Under the pieces are notes generated by a model. It did not search any database. It saw nothing but the letters and a program-made list of their open reading frames with translations, and was not told where the DNA came from. From positions 1 through 43,394 of the forward strand of contig JAHEYG010000018.1 of the NCBI GenBank assembly GCA_023251725.1: a DNA stretch of 43,394 nucleotides, written 5' to 3'. This stretch comes from Sphingobacteriaceae bacterium. GTDB lineage: Bacteria; Bacteroidota; Bacteroidia; B-17B0; Aurantibacillaceae. Numbering within the stretch: the stretch's first letter is position 1; each line of letters starts with the position of its first letter. Positions 16,612 to 25,356 of the stretch are shown piece by piece. The position numbers and the translations under genes are program-made.

Positions 16612-18783
16612 ATGAAAAAAGGGATTTGGTTAGCAATTTTGTATTTGGGATATTTCTGCTTTTCCTTTTCTCAAAATGTTTTAAGGTTAAATTTAACCGA
16701 CAGTGCTACCAAAGAAAAATTGATTGGAGTTACAGTTTCCATTGAAAATACAACAAGGGCAAGTTCAACCGATGTTAATGGTTACGCCGAAATAAAAGAT
16801 CTTGACAGTGGCAAACACAGATTCGTAATCACTTATTTGGGATATAAAAAAGAAATTCTCGAAATTAATTTCCCGTTAGAAAATCAGGATAAAATTTTTA
16901 ATATAAAACTGGCTGAAGAAAATTCAGACCTTGAAGAAGTTATTATTTCTACCACAAGAACTAATTCGCGTATTGATGATTTGCCTATTAAAGTTGAAGT
17001 GCTTGGTGAAGATGATATGGATGAAGAAAGTACAATTGTCCCCGGCGGTATAGGAAGTATTTTGGGAGATTTGTCGGTGATAACCATTCAAAAAACTAAC
17101 CCTGTAAATGGAAATGACGCGGTAAGGATGCAGGGTTTGGATTATAAATATACGCAAATGCTTCGTGATGGCTTGCCCTTGTACGAAGGGTTTTCGGGAA
17201 GCTTGGGTGTGTTATCATTGCCACCTTTAGATTTAAAGCAAGTAGAAATAATTAAAGGTTCGGCTTCTACACTGTACGGCGGCGGTGCTATTGGGGGATT
17301 AATAAATTTTATTTCAAGAACTCCCGGCGATTCAATGCGCGTTACACTTACCTTAAATCAAACTTCTCTTCTCGAAACAAATCTTAATACATTTTTAAGT
17401 AAAAAAAACAATAAAATAGGAACTACATTATTTGCCGGTGTAAATTTGAAACAGGCCATTGATATTAATAACGATGGATTCGCCGAAATTCCGGAACAAA
17501 AACATTTTATTGTTCATCCGCGTTTATTTCTTTACTTAAATAAAAAAGTGAACGCCGATGTGGGATTAACTGTTACTTCCGATAATCGCAGAGGAGGAGA
17601 TATGTTTGCTATTCGTTACAAAGACGACACAACACATACTTTTTTATTCAACGAAAAAATTCTTCGCTCAACAATAGACGCACATATTTCTTTTCAGCTT
17701 AATCAAAAGAATTCAATAAATATAAAGACTACAGGAAGTATGTTTGACCGTTCACTGTATTATGTGGGATTTAATTTTTCGGGGAACCAAATATCAACTT
17801 ATTCTGAAATTAATTATTTATTAAAAACCGAAAAACATTCATGGGTGAGCGGTATTAATTTTAATACCGAGCAATTTCAAAAACTACAGGGCGATACGGT
17901 TCGTTTTAATAATTATAATTATCAAACTATTGGTATTTTTTCGCAGGAGGACTGGCAAATATTTAAAAAGCTTTCGCTTGAAGCAGGACTGCGTGCCGAT
18001 TACCATAATCGCTATAATTGGTTTTTTCTTCCTCGAGTTGGATTGTTTTATAGGCCGGGTGAAAAATTATCGGTTCGTTTGCACTATGGAATCGGATATA
18101 AAATACCAAATATGTTTACATCATCGCAACCGGTCGATTATGCGAGATTAATCTCGATAGATAATAATGTAAAACCCGAATCCTCTAACGGAGTAAACAT
18201 GGATATTAATTATCATACTCTTGTTTTTGGAAAATTATCGGTACAACTAAATCAGGCATTTTACTATACCGATATTTCTAATCCCACCATTTTACAAAGT
18301 GATGTTTTAGGAAATCGTTTTATCACCAATGCTTCTTATTCGGTTACCAGTTACGGAACCGATACGTATTTGCGTTTTAAATTAATGTCATGGGAATTGT
18401 ATTTAGGATATAATCACACCGAAGCGCAACAAACCGGCACCAACATTAATTTTAATATGCCATTTAATCCTAAAGATAAATTCGCAACAACTTTGGCGTA
18501 CGAAATTGAAGGTAAATGGCGAATGGGAATAGAAGCGGCATACAATGCGAACCAATATATTTATAATAATGTTAAAGTTCCTAATTTTTGGTTTTTAGCG
18601 GGCATGATAGAAAGCAAATTCAGATTTGGCAGCCTTGTATTGAATTGCGAAAATATTCTTGATTATCGCCAGTCGAACTACGAGCCATTAGTTACAGGAA
18701 CGGTAAAAAGTCCGGCCTTTAAAAATATTTGGGGACCGGTTGAAGGTCGGGTAATTAATTTATCTTTGAAGATAACTTTATAA
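16612..18783 (+). CDS. TonB-dependent outer membrane receptor
   Basis: A 723-residue outer-membrane receptor. The signal peptide is residues 1-20, ending CFSFSQN. A carboxypeptidase-regulatory-like domain spans about 24-105, with DSATKEKLIGVTV and AEIKDLDSGKHRFVITYLGY. The plug spans about 110-230, with LDYKYTQMLRDGLP and VEIIKGSASTLYGGGAIGG. The rest is a 22-strand-type barrel rich in aromatic residues, ending VINLSLKITL. No SusD partner follows, so a polysaccharide utilisation role is unlikely; siderophore, haem, metal or small-molecule import is more likely. It follows the two-component genes closely and is probably co-transcribed with them. Confidence 0.92.
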   Translation: MKKGIWLAILYLGYFCFSFSQNVLRLNLTDSATKEKLIGVTVSIENTTRASSTDVNGYAEIKDLDSGKHRFVITYLGYKKEILEINFPLENQDKIFNIKLAEENSDLEEVIISTTRTNSRIDDLPIKVEVLGEDDMDEESTIVPGGIGSILGDLSVITIQKTNPVNGNDAVRMQGLDYKYTQMLRDGLPLYEGFSGSLGVLSLPPLDLKQVEIIKGSASTLYGGGAIGGLINFISRTPGDSMRVTLTLNQTSLLETNLNTFLSKKNNKIGTTLFAGVNLKQAIDINNDGFAEIPEQKHFIVHPRLFLYLNKKVNADVGLTVTSDNRRGGDMFAIRYKDDTTHTFLFNEKILRSTIDAHISFQLNQKNSINIKTTGSMFDRSLYYVGFNFSGNQISTYSEINYLLKTEKHSWVSGINFNTEQFQKLQGDTVRFNNYNYQTIGIFSQEDWQIFKKLSLEAGLRADYHNRYNWFFLPRVGLFYRPGEKLSVRLHYGIGYKIPNMFTSSQPVDYARLISIDNNVKPESSNGVNMDINYHTLVFGKLSVQLNQAFYYTDISNPTILQSDVLGNRFITNASYSVTSYGTDTYLRFKLMSWELYLGYNHTEAQQTGTNINFNMPFNPKDKFATTLAYEIEGKWRMGIEAAYNANQYIYNNVKVPNFWFLAGMIESKFRFGSLVLNCENILDYRQSNYEPLVTGTVKSPAFKNIWGPVEGRVINLSLKITL

Positions 18784-18860
18784 TCTTCAAAATTGCTTCA
18801 GATTCATATATTAATATTGTAATATAAAATAACAACCAAACAAAAAACCAAAATAAAAAA

Positions 18861-19325
18861 ATGAAAAATCTAATGTTAATTGCAGCACTTAGCTTGGGAG
18901 TAAGCGGTGCTTTTGCTCAAAAAATGAAAGAAGCAGATGTTCCGGCTGCTGTTAAAACCGGATTTACAAAAAGTTTTCCGGGTGCTAAAGTAACTAAGTG
19001 GGAGAAAGAAGACGGTAATTTCGAAGCTGAATTTGATAACAACAAAGTAGAAACTTCAGCAGTATTTAACGCCGCAGGTAATTTATTGGAAACCGAAGTT
19101 GAAATTGGAGCCAGTACTCTTCCCGGAACAATTGTGGAATATTGCAATAAAAATATGCCGGGTGTTGCCATTAAAGAAGCTGCTAAAATTACCGGTGCCG
19201 ATGGTAGTGTTAGATTCGAAGCAGAAGTAGGCGATGCCGATTATCTTTTCGATTCTAATGGCACTTTTATTAAGAAAGAAGTGGATAAAGATAAAAAAGA
19301 CGACGACGATAAGAAGAAAAAATAA
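18861..19325 (+). CDS. PepSY-like (beta-lactamase-inhibitor-like) periplasmic protein
   Basis: A 154-residue exported protein. The signal peptide is residues 1-20 (SGAFAQ). Two PepSY-like units follow: VPAAVKTGFTKSFPGAKVTKWEKE with FEAEFDNN, and LPGTIVEYCNKNMPGVAIKEAAK with FEAEVGDADYLFDSNG. The C-terminus is a run of Lys/Asp ending DDDDKKKK, which could bind metal or be disordered. Such proteins are common beside two-component systems and TonB receptors in Bacteroidota. Function is unknown; envelope sensing or metal binding is possible. A strong terminator follows. Confidence 0.82.
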   Translation: MKNLMLIAALSLGVSGAFAQKMKEADVPAAVKTGFTKSFPGAKVTKWEKEDGNFEAEFDNNKVETSAVFNAAGNLLETEVEIGASTLPGTIVEYCNKNMPGVAIKEAAKITGADGSVRFEAEVGDADYLFDSNGTFIKKEVDKDKKDDDDKKKK

Positions 19326-19346
19326 TTTTAGGAATCTAAAAAAGAG

Positions 19347-19373
19347 AATCGGCTCCAAAGGCCGATTTTTTTT
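19347..19373 (+). terminator. Intrinsic terminator after the PepSY-like gene
   Basis: Stem AATCGGC/GCCGATT (19347-19353 with 19361-19367) with a seven-base loop, followed by a run of eight T. It can end transcription of the regulator-kinase-receptor-PepSY series. Confidence 0.85.
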
Positions 19374-19382
19374 GTTTATTTT

Positions 19383-19739
19383 TTATGAATTAAAATATTT
19401 TATACCCAAGAGTATTAAAACAAAAAGATTTATAGAGATAGTAACCATCGATTTTAGGAAGGGAAAAATCATTCCGCAATACACCAATAAACTAAGGGCG
19501 GCTACTGTAGCGATGGCCATTGCCCAATTTTGATTTTGTTGCAAGCCGTTAAACGCAATCACTTGTATAATTCCGCAAGTAATTAAAATGTGTCCGTCCA
19601 TTAATAACCTGAGCAAATCTCTGTCATACGGCTTTTTATGTTGTATCAAAATAAAAATATCGTGAAGAATGCCATTCGCTAAGGCCCATCCACCAGCGAA
19701 CAAAGTGACGTAAGGCAAATAAGAGATTAATTTTTGCAT
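19383..19739 (-). CDS. Small four-helix membrane protein, function unknown
   Basis: A 118-residue hydrophobic protein with four predicted helices at about 5-28, 46-66, 70-92 and 94-115. Between the first two is a charged loop QHKKPYDRDLLRLLMDGH. I do not recognise a named family. It converges with the PepSY-like gene and shares its terminator region. The start ATG at 19739 directly precedes the helix pattern. Composition and codon use look like neighbouring genes, so it is likely real. No function can be inferred from its neighbours. Confidence 0.7.
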   Translation of the reverse strand: MQKLISYLPYVTLFAGGWALANGILHDIFILIQHKKPYDRDLLRLLMDGHILITCGIIQVIAFNGLQQNQNWAMAIATVAALSLLVYCGMIFPFLKSMVTISINLFVLILLGIKYFNS

Positions 19740-19851
19740 GCTAAAACGGTTTATCTAATATACAATTTTTTTTGACCAAACAATTTGCTAAATCGCCTTT
19801 TTTTTTGCTAATTTAAACAAGCATTCAAATCAAATAATTAAAAGCAATATT

Positions 19852-22392
19852 ATGAAAAAAATTTATTTTATTTTTTCCGCATTAGTCATTAATGTTTTAT
19901 TAAATGCTCAACCCGCTTCTTTTTCTTCGCGCGGTATCGGCGGCGGCGGCGCTTTATTTGCAGCAGCCATTAATCCCACTAATACTAACGAATATTATAT
20001 CGCTTGTGATATGGGAGAATTATTTCACACCGCCAATTCGGGCGGGTTATATGATCAGGTAAATTTTCAGCAACTTATTGGGGGCCATAATTCAAAAGTA
20101 TGTTTTACTTCTTCGGTGGGATTATTATACAGCATTAGTTATGCCCGAAACAAGGTTGTTCCAATGAAAAGTTTGAATAATGGCGTAAGCTGGCAAAAAT
20201 TAATCGGGAATCCCGATAGTACACAAGAAACTTTTAGCATTGATGCCGATTATAATAATCCTAACCGCGTTATAATTTCTTATTATGGCGATATTTATTT
20301 TTCGGCCAATGGCGGCAACACTTTTACAAGTATTCACACTGCAACAACTGCTGCCGGAAATACAATGGGCGGCGTGGTTTTTGATGGTAATAATATTTAT
20401 ATCGGAACCAACGATGGTGTTTTGGTGTCGACTAACGGTGGAGGAACATGGACAACCGCGGTCATAACAGGTTTACCAGCTACTGACCGAATATGGTCGT
20501 TTGCCGGTGCAAGAGTAGGAGCCACTACAAGATTTTTTTGTATTACAGCCGATGTTTCCAATCTTTATGTAGGAATAGAAGGTTCCGATTATTTTAATTA
20601 TCCAACCGGAGTTTATTCGTGTGATTATGGTGCCGGTAACTGGGTTCCTAAAATGACAGGCATAAATACAGCAACGGCTTTCCCCATGTTTGTAGGAATG
20701 GCCAACAACGATATTAATACGGTTTATTTAGCAGGAAGCAATTCTAATTCTGAACCTGATATTTTTAAAACCACAAGTGCCGGAACCGGATGGAATCATG
20801 TTTTTACTACTACAAATAATTTTAACATCAATACCGGCTGGAGCGGGCAAGGAGGAGACCGTAACTGGACTTATGGAGAGTGTCCGTTTGCCATTGCGGT
20901 TTGTCCGAATAATGTTAACAGTGTAATTTTTGGTGATTTTGGTTTTATTCATAAAACAACTAATGGCGGCGGAACTTGGCAACAGGCTTATTTGAATCCG
21001 GCAGGTCAGCACGTGGCGGGCGTAAATACCCCTGTCAATCAAAGTTATCAAAGTGTGGGAATAGAAAACACTACTTGTTGGCAAGCGCATTGGATAAATG
21101 CAACAAATATGTGGGCTTGTTTTTCTGATATCAGAGGAATAAGAAGTATTGACGCCGGAAATTCGTGGTCGTTTAATTATACGGGTAATACAGCCAATTC
21201 AACTTATCGCGTAGCGCAACATCCCGTTAACGGAACTTTGTATGCGGGTACTTCTAATATACACGACATGTATCAAAGCACACGTTTGCAGGATGTTATT
21301 TTGGATCCTATTGATGCAAACGGAAAAATAATTTATTCGATTAACAATGGAGCTACTTGGCAAAATTTGAAAATATTTAATCATCCTGTTTTTTGGATTG
21401 CATTGGATCCTAACAATTCAAATCGCGCTTACGCGAGTGTTATTCATTATGCCGCGGGCGCGGGTGTTGGAGGAATTTATGTAACGAGCGATTTAAATAA
21501 TTTAGCAACATCTACCTGGACACTTTTACCAAATCCGCCGCGTACCGAAAAACATCCGGCGAGTATTGTTGTATTAAACGATGGTAAAATGGTTTGTACT
21601 TATTCGGGCAGAAGAACAGCTGGTGGTGCTTTTACAAATAGCTCCGGCGTTTTTATTTATAATCCCGCTTTAAATACATGGACCGATGTTTCTCACCCGG
21701 GAATGTTTTACTGGACAAAAGATATTGTACTTGACCCGAACGATCCTTTACAAAATACCTGGTACGTTGGTGTGTTTAGCGGATGGGGTGGAGCGCCTAA
21801 CGGTCTGGGTGGACTGTACAAAACTGTAAACAGAGGATTAAGCTGGACCAAATTAACTAATGCCGCAATTATTGACAGAGTAACGTCTTGTACCTTTAAT
21901 CCTAATAATATAAATCAAATTTACATGACCAGCGAAACCAACGGTTTATGGATTAGTAATAATATTAATGCGGTTACTCCTACTTTTTCATTGGTAAATT
22001 CGTATCCTTTTCAGCAACCTGAGAGAGTATTTTTTAATCCGTACAACACCGGCGAAATTTGGATAACCAGTTTTGGCAACGGAATGAAAACCGGAACGGT
22101 AACGGTGACGGGCGTTGCTGAATTTGGGAATACCAATTATGACAATGTGTTTAATTTATTTCCGAATCCTTCAACTAAAGAATTAAATATTGATTACAAG
22201 TTAGTTCAGGGAAGTTTTGGTAAGATGGAGATAAGAGATTTAACGGGTAAATTAATTTCCGAAACTGTTTTAAATAAGGATGGCAACAGTACTAAAATTG
22301 ATATTTCCTTTTTACAAAATGCAACTTATATCGCCACTATTTTTGTAGATGGTAAAATGATTAAAGCCAAAAAGTTTTTGGTGGTAAATTAA
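19852..22392 (+). CDS. T9SS-secreted BNR/sortilin-type beta-propeller protein
   Basis: An 846-residue secreted protein. The signal peptide is residues 1-20 (LLNAQ). The body is a seven- to ten-bladed propeller of BNR or VPS10-like repeats, with blade marks SNNGVSW, SANGGNTF, STNGGGTW, TTNGGGTW, SINNGATW and TVNRGLSW. This architecture is shared by secreted glycosidases of the GH74 type and by non-enzymatic adhesins. Catalytic Asp residues cannot be assigned here with confidence. The C-terminal 80 residues are a T9SS type A sorting domain (NLFPNPSTKELNI, ending KKFLVVN). It stands alone on the plus strand. Confidence 0.83.
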   Translation: MKKIYFIFSALVINVLLNAQPASFSSRGIGGGGALFAAAINPTNTNEYYIACDMGELFHTANSGGLYDQVNFQQLIGGHNSKVCFTSSVGLLYSISYARNKVVPMKSLNNGVSWQKLIGNPDSTQETFSIDADYNNPNRVIISYYGDIYFSANGGNTFTSIHTATTAAGNTMGGVVFDGNNIYIGTNDGVLVSTNGGGTWTTAVITGLPATDRIWSFAGARVGATTRFFCITADVSNLYVGIEGSDYFNYPTGVYSCDYGAGNWVPKMTGINTATAFPMFVGMANNDINTVYLAGSNSNSEPDIFKTTSAGTGWNHVFTTTNNFNINTGWSGQGGDRNWTYGECPFAIAVCPNNVNSVIFGDFGFIHKTTNGGGTWQQAYLNPAGQHVAGVNTPVNQSYQSVGIENTTCWQAHWINATNMWACFSDIRGIRSIDAGNSWSFNYTGNTANSTYRVAQHPVNGTLYAGTSNIHDMYQSTRLQDVILDPIDANGKIIYSINNGATWQNLKIFNHPVFWIALDPNNSNRAYASVIHYAAGAGVGGIYVTSDLNNLATSTWTLLPNPPRTEKHPASIVVLNDGKMVCTYSGRRTAGGAFTNSSGVFIYNPALNTWTDVSHPGMFYWTKDIVLDPNDPLQNTWYVGVFSGWGGAPNGLGGLYKTVNRGLSWTKLTNAAIIDRVTSCTFNPNNINQIYMTSETNGLWISNNINAVTPTFSLVNSYPFQQPERVFFNPYNTGEIWITSFGNGMKTGTVTVTGVAEFGNTNYDNVFNLFPNPSTKELNIDYKLVQGSFGKMEIRDLTGKLISETVLNKDGNSTKIDISFLQNATYIATIFVDGKMIKAKKFLVVN

Positions 22393-22539
22393 ATCGAAAT
22401 AAAATTTAAAGATTTATTAATAAAAGTTCAAAATAAGGAAATGAAAGAACAGGGTTTGTTTTTAGAAAATTTTGCGGAAACTTGGCGGGGAAATACCGAA
22501 CAGGTGGATGATATTTTAGTGATAGGGGTGAGGATGTAA
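22393..22539 (+). pseudogene. C-terminal remnant of a SpoIIE-type phosphatase gene
   Basis: The 48 codons after the propeller gene's stop, in the same frame, read KFKDLLIKVQNKEMKEQ followed by an ENFAETWRGN segment, and end EQVDDILVIGVRM before a stop at 22537-22539. From memory this closely matches the extreme C-terminus of Bacteroidota SpoIIE-family serine phosphatases (often ending QVDDVLVIGIRI). No upstream coding remainder exists, since the preceding bases encode the unrelated T9SS tail. It could be translated as a 32-residue peptide from ATG 22441, but a relic of a deleted gene is the simpler reading. Confidence 0.55.
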
Positions 22540-22568
22540 GTTTATAGTTTATAGTTAAATTGGAAGAA

Positions 22569-23069
22569 ATGAAATTAATTTATAAAATAATAATTGTTCT
22601 AATAAGTTTTACTTTATTTACGGGTTGTCCTTTAGAAACGGCATTTCCTCTAGGAGAAACTACAGTGCCTGTTGATTCAACATTGCTTGGTAAGTGGCTT
22701 GGTGTGGATACTAAAAGCAGTAAAGACACTATTTGTTTTAATTTATTTGCGTTTAATAAAAACGAATACTTTATGGAGTTTTACGAGAAAGGAAATTTTA
22801 ATTCTAAAGAACGTGATAACCTGAGATGCTTTGAAACTAATTTGGGAGGAAACAGAATTATGAACATTAGTGAAATTGGCAACACTCAAAAATATTCGTA
22901 TTATAAATTTATTTTAAACGGAAAACAATTAAAGTTGAGTTATATTAGTGACGAATTTATTAAAGAACGTTTCGCCAACTCAAGCCAATTTATAAACACC
23001 ATCAATAAAAATATTGGGAACGAGAAATTATTTGAAGGAAATATTGTTTTGAAGAAAGCGGATAGTTGA
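22569..23069 (+). CDS. Predicted lipoprotein, function unknown
   Basis: A 166-residue lipoprotein. After a basic N-terminus and hydrophobic core, LFTGC is a lipobox, giving Cys21 or so as the lipidated residue. The mature part begins PLETAFPLGETTVPVDSTLLGKWLG, then beta-strand-like segments that recall small lipocalin-like proteins with a GKW start motif; this is only a shape similarity. An in-frame TTG at 22560 would add three residues, but ATG at 22569 is the better start. It lies just after the phosphatase remnant and before a Rossmann-fold gene. No function can be assigned. Confidence 0.72.
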   Translation: MKLIYKIIIVLISFTLFTGCPLETAFPLGETTVPVDSTLLGKWLGVDTKSSKDTICFNLFAFNKNEYFMEFYEKGNFNSKERDNLRCFETNLGGNRIMNISEIGNTQKYSYYKFILNGKQLKLSYISDEFIKERFANSSQFINTINKNIGNEKLFEGNIVLKKADS

Positions 23070-23135
23070 TAGTCAATAGTTTATTAAGTGCCAATTATTT
23101 TAATTTATTAACCGATAACGAGTAACATTTCCCAA

Positions 23136-23663
23136 ATGAAACACGCATTAATAATAGGAGGCTCCGGAATGTTAGCCAACGTAACAGTTTGGCTGGCCGA
23201 AAATGGATATGGTGTTTCTGTTATTGCGAGAAATCCTGATAGATTAATAAAGCTGGCCAAAAGAAATATTAATATCAAAGCAATTAATCTCGATTATTTT
23301 AATGTGGAAGCTTTGGGCGCTGAATTAGAAAAGGCAATACAATTAAACGGACCAGTTGAAACTGTTGTAGCCTGGATTCATAAAGAGGAAGAAAAAATAA
23401 TTAAAACAATAGGCAACGAAATAAATACTAACTCAAATCGTACATGGAAATTATTTCATGTTTGTGGAAGTTCAACATCAAATAAAATTAATTTTCCGAT
23501 TAATTGTATTTACCATTTAGTAAAATTAGGATTTAAAATAGAAAATAATAGTTCGCGGTGGCTCAATAACGATGAAATTTCAATAGGCGTTATAGAATCT
23601 ATTAAATCCGGAAACCCCGAAAGTATCATTGGAGTTTTAGAGCCGAGCGATAAAAAACCTTAA
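23136..23663 (+). CDS. Short Rossmann-fold NAD(P)-binding protein (SDR-like)
   Basis: A 175-residue protein with an N-terminal nucleotide-binding motif GGSGMLA at residues 8-14 and VSVIARNPDRL at the second strand, where an Arg after the strand favours NADP. The rest is shorter than a full SDR and lacks a clear Y-x3-K pair. From memory, similar proteins in Bacillus and Bacteroidota are annotated as short-chain dehydrogenases of unknown substrate. It lies between the lipoprotein and DUF1801 genes on the same strand with short gaps. Activity is uncertain. Confidence 0.7.
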   Translation: MKHALIIGGSGMLANVTVWLAENGYGVSVIARNPDRLIKLAKRNINIKAINLDYFNVEALGAELEKAIQLNGPVETVVAWIHKEEEKIIKTIGNEINTNSNRTWKLFHVCGSSTSNKINFPINCIYHLVKLGFKIENNSSRWLNNDEISIGVIESIKSGNPESIIGVLEPSDKKP

Positions 23664-23702
23664 ATAATTTAAAATTAGATATTAACCAATAACCTCTAAC
23701 CA

Positions 23703-24113
23703 ATGGCAGTATTAAAAACAAAAAAAACAGTAGCAAGTGTCGAAACATTTGTAAAAAGTGTAAAAGACAAAACCATGCAAAGCGATAGTCAAATCATAAT
23801 TGACTTAATGAAAAAGGCCACAAAGGCTGAACCTAAAATGTGGGGTGGTGCAATAATTGGATTTGGGGACACCAAATTGAAATACGAAAGCGGACGTGAA
23901 TTAGAATGGTTTGTGATGGGATTCTCTCTCCGTAAAACAGCTATTTCACTTTACATTCCTGGTACAGTCGAAAAACAACAATCCTTACTTAAAAAATTGG
24001 GAAAACATAAAATGGGTAAAGGTTGTGTATACGTTAACAAACTTGAAGATGTTGATGTGAAAGTACTGAAGGAAATTATCGCTGCTTCGGCAAAGAGTAA
24101 TAAGACAAAATGA
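23703..24113 (+). CDS. DUF1801 family protein
   Basis: A 136-residue soluble protein with the DUF1801 pattern: TVASVETFVKSVKD, DLMKKATKAEPKMWGGAIIGFG, ELEWFVMGFSLRKTAISLYI, and a C-terminal KMGKGCVYVNKLEDVD. The family has a small alpha/beta fold related to YdhG-type proteins and has no established activity. Length is typical. It is the last of three small plus-strand genes before TIGR03032. Its role here is unknown. Confidence 0.82.
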   Translation: MAVLKTKKTVASVETFVKSVKDKTMQSDSQIIIDLMKKATKAEPKMWGGAIIGFGDTKLKYESGRELEWFVMGFSLRKTAISLYIPGTVEKQQSLLKKLGKHKMGKGCVYVNKLEDVDVKVLKEIIAASAKSNKTK

Positions 24114-24239
24114 TACCTAACTATTTTATTATCGCGTTAAGTTAATATTGGTAAAATCCGGTTTATAAATAAAGTTTTTCAAGTAATTATTTAGAACTAT
24201 ATTTACCTTATAATTGAGTCTAATATATTAATAAACACG

Positions 24240-25328
24240 ATGGAACAAATGCCAACCGATAATTTAGGATTAGCACCATTTACCTGTTCATTCACTCCGC
24301 AATTATCCGAATTATTATTTAAACTTAATTGCAGTATTGCCATTTCAACTTATCAGGCGGGTAAACTTATTTTTATTAGTCCGGTTGACGCAGACCGCAT
24401 TACCCAACTTCCACGTGATTTTATAAAACCAATGGGTTTCGATATTTCGGATGATAAAATGGTTCTTGCCACAAAAGATGAAGTACTTTGTTTCGAAAAC
24501 TCAAAAGAGCTGGCTGCGCATTATCCCAATAAAAAAAATACATACGATAGTTTATTTTTACCTCGCGCTACTTTTTATACCGGGCAAGTAGATATGCACG
24601 ATGTGGCCATAGGTAACGATGGCATTTGGGCCATAAACACTTCTTTTTCTTGTTTATGTTTGGTGTCGGGCAACTTTAATTTTATTCCTAAATGGCAGCC
24701 AAAATTTATTAGCCAGCTGGTGTCAGAAGACCGTTGTCACCTTAACGGATTGGTTTTGGTAAATGGTAATCCAAAATACGTTACTGCTTTATCCACCACC
24801 GATACGGCTCAGGGATGGCGCGAAAATATCATTAACGGAGGAGTTGTTATAGACGTTGAAACAAATGAAATTATTCTCGACAAACTACCAATGCCGCATT
24901 CACCGATAATGCATGATGGCGAATTATATTTGCTTTTATCAGCTTCGGGTGAATTTATAAAAGTAAATATTAAAGAAAAAAAGTACGAAGTAATAAAAAA
25001 ATTGAACGGATTTTGTCGAGGGTTGGATATCTACGGCGACTATGCATTTATTGCCATGAGCAAACTTCGAAAAAATTCTTCAACTTTTGCAAAGCTTCCG
25101 TTTGCCGATAATGCGGATGTGGCCGCCATTAAAGTAATTCATTTGGCTTCAAAAGCGGTGGTTGGCGAAATGGTTTATAAAACAAGTGTAGATGAAATAT
25201 ATTCATTAAAAATTTTAAAAAATTCGAATCGTCCCAATATTTTAAATACAACAAACCCTTTGCATAAATATTCACTAAGTATACCCGGACAAACATTCTG
25301 GGCAAATCCTGAAAAAAATAATCCATAA
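24240..25328 (+). CDS. TIGR03032 family protein (propeller-like)
   Basis: A 362-residue soluble protein with no signal peptide. It shows the features I associate with TIGR03032: SIAISTYQAGKLIFI (32-46), LPRDFIKPMGFDIS, DMHDVAIGNDGIWAINTSFSCL, DRCHLNGLVL, and MPHSPIMHDGELYLL. The repeated WAINT/LYLL strands suggest a beta-propeller. The family is scattered, and from memory is often found near surface polysaccharide or repeat-protein genes. The FG-GAP repeat T9SS gene follows after 28 bases, so the two are likely co-transcribed. A functional link, such as processing or modification of that cargo, is speculation. Confidence 0.82.
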   Translation: MEQMPTDNLGLAPFTCSFTPQLSELLFKLNCSIAISTYQAGKLIFISPVDADRITQLPRDFIKPMGFDISDDKMVLATKDEVLCFENSKELAAHYPNKKNTYDSLFLPRATFYTGQVDMHDVAIGNDGIWAINTSFSCLCLVSGNFNFIPKWQPKFISQLVSEDRCHLNGLVLVNGNPKYVTALSTTDTAQGWRENIINGGVVIDVETNEIILDKLPMPHSPIMHDGELYLLLSASGEFIKVNIKEKKYEVIKKLNGFCRGLDIYGDYAFIAMSKLRKNSSTFAKLPFADNADVAAIKVIHLASKAVVGEMVYKTSVDEIYSLKILKNSNRPNILNTTNPLHKYSLSIPGQTFWANPEKNNP

Positions 25329-25356
25329 ATTAATTTAACAACCAAAAAAAATCACG

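Noticed and set aside
16612-18783. SusC-type polysaccharide receptor
   Set aside because: No SusD-like lipoprotein or glycan-degrading enzyme set is adjacent, and length (723 residues) is short for SusC.
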